The notes under the pieces: model-generated | Seen by the model: the letters and a program-made list of their open reading frames with translations, nothing else | Databases searched by the model: none | What the model was told of the DNA's origin: nothing | Position numbers and translations under genes: made by a program | Source of the DNA: an uncultured Collinsella sp. | GTDB lineage: Bacteria > Actinomycetota > Coriobacteriia > Coriobacteriales > Coriobacteriaceae | Length of the DNA stretch: 11,597 bases | Assembly (NCBI GenBank): GCA_902489295.1 | Contig: CABTZM010000050.1 | Span: 1 to 11,597 of the forward strand | Direction of reading: 5' to 3' | Part shown: positions 6,425 to 11,597 of the stretch, piece after piece | Layout: every line of letters starts with the position of its first letter | Position numbering within the stretch: position 1 is the stretch's first letter

Positions 6425-7324
6425 ATGATTGTCGAGAACCATGCGCTGTGGGGCGAGGAGCCGACCGAGGAATATCCGGCGACGTTTACGTATTTGGGTG
6501 CCGAACCGCTGCCCGATAAACCGAATGGCCGCCGCCCTGCCGTGATTATCTGCGGCGGAGGTGCGTTTACGCATATCGCTCCGCATGAGCAGGATCCCGT
6601 GGCGTTTGCGTTTTTGGATCACGGTTACCAGGCCTTTGTGCTCAACTATGTCACAAGTTCTACGGGTGACGTGAGCTTTCCGCACCCCCAGGCAGATCTT
6701 GCCAAGATGGTCGCCACGGTGCGTGCGAATGCCGACGAGTGGCATGTCGATCCCAAGCGCGTGTGCGTCGTGGGCTTTTCTGCTGGCGGCATGATTTGCG
6801 CCTCGCTGGCAACGCAGTGGAAGACCGGCCCCTTCGCGGCACTTGCCGGGGCGCGTCCGGACGACATTCGTCCCGACGCCGTGGTGCTGGGCTATCCGTT
6901 GCTCGACCTTGCCTATGTGCGCGATATGCAGACGCGTGACCCGCGCATCGACCTGCGCGTGCCCAAGACGGGTGGCAAGACAGGGCGCGATTTGCTCAAC
7001 GACTATCTGTCGATGGTGACGGGCGGCGAGGCGACCGATGAGCACCTGACCGACATCTGCCCCACCACGCATGTTTCGCGCCAGATGCCGCCGACCTTTG
7101 TGTGGGGCGTGTCCGACGACAAGACAGCGCCGATCGCACAGGTCTATCCGTTTGCGCAGCGCATGGCCGAGGAGGGCGTCGCTTGCGAGATGCACGTCTT
7201 TGACCAGGGCGGTCACGGCCTTTCGCTCGGCAACGCCAACACCGCGGTCGACAACGAGGACAAGCAGGTGGCAGTCCGTCCTTGGATCCGCCTGGCCTTC
7301 CGTTTCCTGGAGCGCCATATGTAA
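6425..7324 (+). CDS. Alpha/beta hydrolase, acetyl-esterase/carbohydrate-esterase-like
   Basis: A 299-residue serine hydrolase without signal peptide, so probably cytoplasmic. The oxyanion-hole strand reads AVIICGGGAFTHIAPHEQDP (39-58), in the place of the HGG motif. The nucleophile elbow is GFSAGG (117-122, Ser119). The acid is likely Asp231 or Asp232 in WGVSDDKTAP, and the catalytic His is His264 in GGHGLSLG. The ordering and the LGYPLLDLA block resemble COG0657 esterases and the acetyl-xylan or feruloyl esterase-like group, which remove acyl groups from sugars. The ATG at 6425 follows GAAGGGAG with a 5-base spacer, while the upstream in-frame extension covers crr in antisense and is not real. 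A small gene follows after 47 bases and may be co-transcribed. The exact substrate is unknown. Confidence 0.87.
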   Translation: MIVENHALWGEEPTEEYPATFTYLGAEPLPDKPNGRRPAVIICGGGAFTHIAPHEQDPVAFAFLDHGYQAFVLNYVTSSTGDVSFPHPQADLAKMVATVRANADEWHVDPKRVCVVGFSAGGMICASLATQWKTGPFAALAGARPDDIRPDAVVLGYPLLDLAYVRDMQTRDPRIDLRVPKTGGKTGRDLLNDYLSMVTGGEATDEHLTDICPTTHVSRQMPPTFVWGVSDDKTAPIAQVYPFAQRMAEEGVACEMHVFDQGGHGLSLGNANTAVDNEDKQVAVRPWIRLAFRFLERHM

Positions 7325-7359
7325 AAGTAGACTACTTGCCCGTTTCAAAAAGTCTGCTT
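7325..7359. repeat. Nested palindrome and inverted repeat in the hydrolase-small gene gap
   Basis: AAGTAG-A-CTACTT (7325-7337) is a perfect odd-centred palindrome starting two bases after the hydrolase stop. Its left part AAGTAGACT (7325-7333) can alternatively pair with AGTCTGCTT (7351-7359), eight of nine positions plus one G-U. No T tract follows, so it is not a clear terminator. It lies right before the GAGGAGG ribosome binding site of the next gene. Confidence 0.5.
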
Positions 7360-7371
7360 AGAGGAGGAGCC

Positions 7372-7692
7372 ATGCTTGAGGGTACGTATGTGGTTTTGGC
7401 CCAGACGCCAGTGGGGAGCAAGCGCGGCGAGGTGACGTTTTCACATGGGGTGAACGGCGCGCTCAGGGCAGTACTAAACGTCAGGGGTCTCAATATCGCT
7501 CTCTCGAGTGCCCGCGCTGAGGGCGATTTCTTTGAGCTCTCGGGTACTATCTCCCACGTCTTGATGGGCAAGGCGCCCTTTACATGCACGGGGTCAGTCG
7601 AGGGTGATCGACTCACTGCTACCGCGCGGTCGGGTTCCGTTTCGATCTCGCTGAGCGGTATGCGCAAAGAGCTTTCGGGGCGCACCGCATAA
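7372..7692 (+). CDS. Small beta-rich protein of unknown function
   Basis: A 106-residue protein I do not recognise. It has a strong start: GAGGAGG lies four bases before the ATG at 7372. It has no signal peptide, no membrane segment and one cysteine. The sequence alternates short hydrophobic strands with Gly turns (GTYVVLAQTPVGSKRGEVTF, LRAVLNVRGLNIALS, FFELSGTIS, FTCTGSVEGDRLTATA, SVSISLSG). The two halves are loosely alike, each ending in LSG after a Gly-hydrophobic strand series, which suggests a duplicated beta-meander or small beta barrel. It may be co-transcribed with the hydrolase upstream. No catalytic motif is visible, so ligand binding is possible but unproven. Codon use resembles the neighbours. 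Confidence 0.75.
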   Translation: MLEGTYVVLAQTPVGSKRGEVTFSHGVNGALRAVLNVRGLNIALSSARAEGDFFELSGTISHVLMGKAPFTCTGSVEGDRLTATARSGSVSISLSGMRKELSGRTA

Positions 7693-7717
7693 AGTTTGCG
7701 CAGGTAAACATCGGTAT

Positions 7718-7791
7718 TTGACTTTATAAAATAGTTCAGAGCGCTATCATTTGTCGTTACGAGTTGGTTAGCCCCGGTAAACGGTTAACCG
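7718..7791 (+). promoter_or_regulatory. Candidate promoter and metal-regulator operator of feoB
   Basis: TTGACT (7718-7723) and TATCAT (7745-7750) are promoter-like, but the 21-base spacer is too long, so the promoter call is weak. Just downstream lie GGTTAG (7766-7771) and the perfect palindrome CGGTTAACCG (7782-7791). The arms GGTTA (7766-7770) and TAACC (7786-7790) are also inverted. GGTTA/TAACC half-sites recall DtxR/IdeR-family iron boxes, and the position before a ferrous-iron transporter fits. The regulator identity is an inference. Confidence 0.35.
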
Positions 7792-7813
7792 CGTCTAACG
7801 AAAGGATGAGCGC

Positions 7814-10174
7814 GTGAAGCTCGATACACTCGAGATTGGAAAGGACGCCGTTGTCGCATCGGTGGCATCGGACGATCAGGCACTCCGACAGCATATTTTG
7901 GACATGGGCCTAACGCCGGGCACCGAAGTCACCATGATGAAGTACGCTCCTATGGGCGACCCGCTCGAGATTCGCCTGCGTGGCTACGAGTTGACGCTGC
8001 GCAAGGACGATGCTGCTCGCATCGAGCTCGTGGGTGTTCACGACACCGATACGGGTCCGCGCACTAACGCCGCAATCGGCACGACGGAGCACCCGGCACT
8101 TGGCGAGGGGACGTATTCGCCCCGTGCGGCAAAAACGGCCGTGCCCGAGGGTGCGCCGCTGCATTTCGCCCTCGCCGGCAACCAAAACTGCGGTAAGACC
8201 ACGCTGTTCAACCAGCTTACGGGCTCCAACCAGCACGTCGGTAACTTTCCCGGCGTGACGGTCGACCGCAAGGACGGCACCATCCGTAACCATCCCGAGG
8301 CAAGCGTTACCGACCTGCCCGGCATCTATTCGCTGTCTCCGTACACGGGCGAAGAGATCGTCAGTCGCCAATTTATCCTGGACGAAAACCCCGACGCCAT
8401 CATCGACATCATCGACGCTACTAATATCGAACGCAACCTGTACCTGACGCTGCAGCTTATGGAGCTCGACCGCCCCATGGTCATCGCGCTCAACATGATG
8501 GACGAGGTGACGGCCAACGGCGGCGCCGTGGACGTCAACCTGCTCGAGAGCCTGTTGGGCGTGCCTGTTGTCCCCATTAGCGCTGCCCGCAACGAGGGTA
8601 TCGGCGAGCTGGTGGATCATGCCTTGCACGTGGCACGGTTCCGCGAGCGCCCCGGTCGCCTGGACTTCTGTGCGCCCGATGGCTCGGACGGCGGTGCACT
8701 GCATCGCTGCATCCACGGCATTGCCAACCTGATCGAGGACCATGCCGTGACGGCGCACATTCCGGTGCGTTTTGCGGCGACCAAGCTGGTTGAAGGCGAT
8801 GAGCTGGTGACCGAGGCGCTTCACTTGGATCGCAATGAGCTCGACGCTATCGAGCACATCATTACCCAGATGGAGGGCGAAGCCGGCACCGACCGCCTGT
8901 CCGCGCTGGCCGATATGCGCTTTAGCTTTATCGGCGACGTGTGCGGGCGCTGCGTCGTCAAGCCGCGTGAGAGCCGCGAGCACGTGCGCTCCGTCAAGAT
9001 CGACCGCATCCTGACGGGTCGCTACACGGCCATTCCGGCGTTCCTGGTGATCATGGGCCTCGTCTTTTGGCTGACGTTTGGCGTGATCGGCGCGGCGTTG
9101 CAGGGACTCATGGAGGACGGCATCGCTGCCATCATCGCCTCGGCCGATGCGGGCCTCAAGGCGTTCGGCACCAACGACGTGGTGCGCTCGCTGGCTGTCG
9201 ACGGCGTGCTTACGGGCGTGGGCAGCGTGCTGACCTTCCTGCCGATTATCGTCGTGCTCTTCTTGTTCCTCTCCATTCTGGAAGACTCGGGCTACATGGC
9301 GCGCGTGGCCTTTGTCATGGATAAAGTGCTGCGTCGCTTTGGCCTGTCGGGCCGCAGCTTCGTGCCTATGCTCGTCGGTTTTGGCTGCACCGTGCCGGCT
9401 ATCATGTCGACCCGTACGCTCCCATCCGAGCACGACCGCAAGATGACGGTCATGCTCACGCCGTTCATGAGCTGTTCGGCCAAGTTGCCGGTCTACGGTC
9501 TGCTGTGTGGGGCGTTTTTCCCGCAGGCGACGGTCCCCGCCATGGTCTCGCTCTATCTGATTGGCATCGCGGTCGGTTGCATCGCGGCTTTGGTGCTCAA
9601 TCGCACGGCATTTAAGGGTGACCCGGTGCCGTTTATCATGGAGCTTCCCAATTACCGCCTGCCGAGCGTCAAGACGACGGTGATGCTGGCATGGGATAAG
9701 GCCAAGGACTTCATCACCAAGGCCTTCACCATTATCTTTGCCGCTACGGTGGTCATTTGGTTTCTCCAGACGTTCGATATCCGCTTTAATGTGGTCGCCG
9801 ATCAGTCGCAGAGTCTACTTGCCGGTCTGGGTAGCATCATTGCGCCGGTGCTGGCGCCGCTCGGCTTTGGCGACTGGCGTGCATCCACGGCGCTCGTCAC
9901 CGGACTTATTGCCAAGGAGAGCGTCATCTCGACGCTTACGGTGCTTTTGGGCGCAACCTCGCCTGCGGCACTGTCGACGATGTTCTCGCCGTTTACTGCC
10001 TACGTGTTTTTGGTCTTTACGCTGCTGTACCCGCCTTGCGTGGCGTCCATCGGCGCCGTCAAGAGCGAGTTGGGCGCGCGCTACGCCGTTGCCGTGTTCG
10101 CGTTTCAGGTGACGGTCGCCTGGATCGTGGCGTTTGTCGTGCATTCGGCGGGTATATTGCTGGGGCTGGCTTAG
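7814..10174 (+). CDS. feoB: Ferrous iron transporter FeoB with fused N-terminal FeoA domain
   Basis: A 786-residue inner-membrane Fe(II) importer. Residues 1-75 are a FeoA SH3-like domain (LRQHILDMGLTPGTEVTMMKYAPMGDPLEIRLRGYELTLR region). After a linker (about 76-115) comes the GTPase domain: G1 GNQNCGKT (122-129, Gln where Pro is usual), switch region VGNFPGVTVDRKDG, G3 DLPG (167-170), G4 NMMD (227-230) and G5 SAA (256-258). A helical spacer leads to the membrane region from about 405. Its Gate motifs are GFGCTVPA (522-529) and PFMSCSAKLPVY (550-561), both with the conserved Cys. The GTG start at 7814 has AAAGGA seven bases upstream. A four-codon frame ATGAGCGCGTGA (7806-7817) overlaps the start. 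No separate feoA or feoC is adjacent, which the fusion explains for FeoA. Confidence 0.96.
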   Translation: MKLDTLEIGKDAVVASVASDDQALRQHILDMGLTPGTEVTMMKYAPMGDPLEIRLRGYELTLRKDDAARIELVGVHDTDTGPRTNAAIGTTEHPALGEGTYSPRAAKTAVPEGAPLHFALAGNQNCGKTTLFNQLTGSNQHVGNFPGVTVDRKDGTIRNHPEASVTDLPGIYSLSPYTGEEIVSRQFILDENPDAIIDIIDATNIERNLYLTLQLMELDRPMVIALNMMDEVTANGGAVDVNLLESLLGVPVVPISAARNEGIGELVDHALHVARFRERPGRLDFCAPDGSDGGALHRCIHGIANLIEDHAVTAHIPVRFAATKLVEGDELVTEALHLDRNELDAIEHIITQMEGEAGTDRLSALADMRFSFIGDVCGRCVVKPRESREHVRSVKIDRILTGRYTAIPAFLVIMGLVFWLTFGVIGAALQGLMEDGIAAIIASADAGLKAFGTNDVVRSLAVDGVLTGVGSVLTFLPIIVVLFLFLSILEDSGYMARVAFVMDKVLRRFGLSGRSFVPMLVGFGCTVPAIMSTRTLPSEHDRKMTVMLTPFMSCSAKLPVYGLLCGAFFPQATVPAMVSLYLIGIAVGCIAALVLNRTAFKGDPVPFIMELPNYRLPSVKTTVMLAWDKAKDFITKAFTIIFAATVVIWFLQTFDIRFNVVADQSQSLLAGLGSIIAPVLAPLGFGDWRASTALVTGLIAKESVISTLTVLLGATSPAALSTMFSPFTAYVFLVFTLLYPPCVASIGAVKSELGARYAVAVFAFQVTVAWIVAFVVHSAGILLGLA

Positions 10175-10215
10175 CTATTTATTGATGGCGTAACCTCTGT
10201 ATATCAAGTTGATTG

Positions 10216-10250
10216 CGGTCCCGCATCTGTTACTGACGGATGCGGGGCCG
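10216..10250 (+). terminator. Terminator-like hairpin after feoB
   Basis: A 12-bp stem, CGGTCCCGCATC (10216-10227) with GATGCGGGGCCG (10239-10250), has one G-U pair. It is followed by TTGCTATATAATC, a weak U stretch. It lies 42 bases after the feoB stop. It probably reduces read-through into sotB, and its right arm overlaps the sotB promoter region. Confidence 0.65.
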
Positions 10251-10262
10251 TTGCTATATAAT
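10233..10262 (+). promoter_or_regulatory. Candidate promoter of the SotB-like transporter gene
   Basis: CTGACG (10233-10238, four of six consensus) is followed after 18 bases by a perfect TATAAT (10257-10262). The start would be near 10269, giving a leader of about 27 bases with GGAG before the ATG at 10296. The -35 lies in the loop and arm of the feoB hairpin, so termination and initiation signals are packed together. Confidence 0.55.
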
Positions 10263-10295
10263 CGCCTCCGCTCAAAATGATTGGAGACGTTATAT

Positions 10296-11492
10296 ATGAG
10301 TCAGGCAAGGCAAGACGGCATCACGCTTAAGCAGTGGCTCCCGCTCATCGGGCTCACCTGCTGCGCGTTCGTGTTCAACACGTCGGAGTTCATGCCCATC
10401 GGCCTGCTGACCGACATCGCCGCATCGTTCTCGCTCACCGAGGCCCAGGCAGGCATCATGATTTCGGTCTACGCCTGGGGCGTCATGCTGCTGTCGCTGC
10501 CGCTCATGGTGTTCGCATCGCGCTTTGAGTTCAAGCGGATGCTGCTGGGCGTGCTTGCCGTGTTCTCGCTGGGCCAGTTCCTGTCCGCTGTGGCACCGAC
10601 ATATCCCATCCTGGTCTGCGCGCGCCTGGTGGTCGCTTGCGCACATGCCGTGTTCTGGTCGGTCGCCTCGATTATGGCCTCGCGCCTGGTCGACACTCGT
10701 CACGGCGCGCTCGCCATCAGCATGATCGCTACGGGCTCGTCCATCGCGCAGATCTTTGGCCTGCCCCTCGGTCGCGCCATTGGCCTGGCCGTGGGCTGGC
10801 GCATGACGTTTGCCGTGGTCGGGGCCCTTTCTGCCGCTGCGGTGGTGTACCAGGCCGCCGTGTTCCCGGCCATGCCGGCGGGCGAGCGCTTTACGCTTAA
10901 GCAACTGCCCGAGCTGCTCAAGAACCCGTTCCTGATCGCGCTTTATGCGGTCACGGTGTTCATGGCAACCGGCTATTATGCGGGTTACAGCTATATCGAG
11001 CCGTTCCTGGCACAGGTCGCGCACGTCGACGCAAGCGCTATTACCATGACGCTGACGGCGTTCGGCTGCTCTGGTCTGCTCGGAAGCTGGCTGTTCGGCC
11101 GCCTGTTCGACGGGCACCGGTTCCCGTTCTTGGCTATCACGCTCTCCGGCGTGCCGGTGGCCCTGCTGCTCATGGGTCCGGCCGCATCGTCGCTCGCGGC
11201 GGTGCTTGCCGTCTGCGCGCTGTGGGGTTGCTGCGCCACGGCCTTTAACGTGGCGTTTCAGGCCGAGCTCATCAAGTACACGCCGGCGGATTCGTCGGCC
11301 GTCGCCATGTCGATCTTCTCGGGCCTGTTCAATCTGGGTATCGGCACGGGCACCGCAATCGGTGGCGCCGTGGTTTCGGGTCCCGGTATCGCTTGGATTG
11401 GCTTCGTGGGCGGGGCGATTACCGTCGTGGGCGTCATCCTCGCCATCACGGTGCTATTTCCGGCCATACGCCGCGCAAAGCTCGTCGCCTAA
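10296..11492 (+). CDS. sotB: MFS sugar efflux transporter, SotB family
   Basis: A 398-residue, 12-helix major facilitator (DHA1 type) in the cytoplasmic membrane. Blocks close to E. coli SotB are FVFNTSEFMPIGLLTDIA (25-42), GIMISVYAWGVMLLSLP (53-69), AHAVFWSVAS (116-125), GLPLGR followed by GWRMTF (155-172), YAGYSYIEPF (228-237) and AMSIFSGLFNLGIGTG (337-352). SotB exports sugars such as arabinose, lactose and IPTG in E. coli by proton antiport; the substrate here is not known and could be a drug or another small molecule. The ATG at 10296 is preceded by TTGGAGA (GGAG nine bases upstream). An in-frame TTG five codons earlier overlaps that site. It has its own candidate promoter and is the last intact gene before the damaged end. 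Confidence 0.9.
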   Translation: MSQARQDGITLKQWLPLIGLTCCAFVFNTSEFMPIGLLTDIAASFSLTEAQAGIMISVYAWGVMLLSLPLMVFASRFEFKRMLLGVLAVFSLGQFLSAVAPTYPILVCARLVVACAHAVFWSVASIMASRLVDTRHGALAISMIATGSSIAQIFGLPLGRAIGLAVGWRMTFAVVGALSAAAVVYQAAVFPAMPAGERFTLKQLPELLKNPFLIALYAVTVFMATGYYAGYSYIEPFLAQVAHVDASAITMTLTAFGCSGLLGSWLFGRLFDGHRFPFLAITLSGVPVALLLMGPAASSLAAVLAVCALWGCCATAFNVAFQAELIKYTPADSSAVAMSIFSGLFNLGIGTGTAIGGAVVSGPGIAWIGFVGGAITVVGVILAITVLFPAIRRAKLVA

Positions 11493-11498
11493 TCACGT

Positions 11499-11597
11499 CC
11501 CCTCATCAGTTGCGGGGGAAAAAAGGGAGGGCGGGCCCCAAAAAACCCCCAACAAACCCCACTTTTCCCCCCCACTCAAAAAGGGGGGGGGGGGGGG
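11499..11597. other. Low-quality homopolymer tail at the window end
   Basis: After the sotB stop, a short arm pair CCCC/GGGG (11499-11518) looks like the start of a terminator hairpin. From about 11519 the sequence turns into blocks of A, C and G with very few T, ending in 15 consecutive G (11583-11597). This is unlike the rest of the window and typical of read-end error. I see no gene or repeat in it. Confidence 0.75.

Noticed and set aside
7910..9433. 507-codon open frame on the minus strand across feoB
   Set aside because: It is a shadow of the FeoA-FeoB fusion. The translation is rich in His, Gln, Arg and Asp without a recognisable fold, and there is no ribosome binding site or promoter.
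1..11597. Defence system, prophage, insertion sequence or CRISPR array
   Set aside because: All sizeable coding regions are explained by transport, translation, regulation or metabolism genes. I saw no integrase, transposase or regularly spaced repeats.

Overview
The window looks like a chromosomal segment of a high-GC Gram-positive gut bacterium, most likely a Coriobacteriia member of the Collinsella type. I infer this from the GC-rich coding sequence with strong third-position GC bias, GTG starts on asnS and feoB, a lipoprotein signal carrying a twin-arginine pattern, a stand-alone EIIA-Glc and a fused FeoA-FeoB. The genus is an inference, not something the sequence proves. There are nine genes, all housekeeping, transport or regulatory in character. 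I found no tRNA, rRNA, CRISPR array, insertion sequence, phage gene or defence system, and no gene-free stretch longer than 300 bases.

Left part, all on the minus strand (read from right to left): a WYL-type transcriptional regulator (2999-3784), then a three-gene ABC importer. The importer consists of a substrate-binding lipoprotein (1858-2838), a permease (745-1668) and an ATPase that runs off the left edge (1-752). Permease and ATPase overlap by 8 bases. The trio belongs to the COG2984/COG4120/COG1101 group, whose characterised members import aromatic amino acids (TrpXYZ-like). The regulator lies directly upstream in the same orientation and is a plausible controller.

Middle part, minus strand: asparaginyl-tRNA synthetase asnS (4033-5436) and the phosphotransferase protein EIIA-Glc, crr (5617-6180). 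Each is followed by a strong intrinsic terminator, so each is probably its own transcription unit. A LacI-type palindrome lies in the crr leader region.

Right part, plus strand: a carbohydrate-esterase-like alpha/beta hydrolase (6425-7324), a small beta-rich protein of unknown function (7372-7692), a FeoA-FeoB fusion ferrous-iron transporter (7814-10174) with a candidate metal-regulator operator upstream, and a SotB-family sugar efflux transporter (10296-11492). The last ~80 bases are homopolymer blocks ending in 15 G and look like a sequencing or assembly artefact at a contig end.

I did not find a convincing new biological system. The best leads are modest: the small beta-rich protein with the nested palindromes before it, the palindrome cluster between the regulator and asnS, the operator-like sites before feoB and crr, and the possibly Tat-exported binding lipoprotein.
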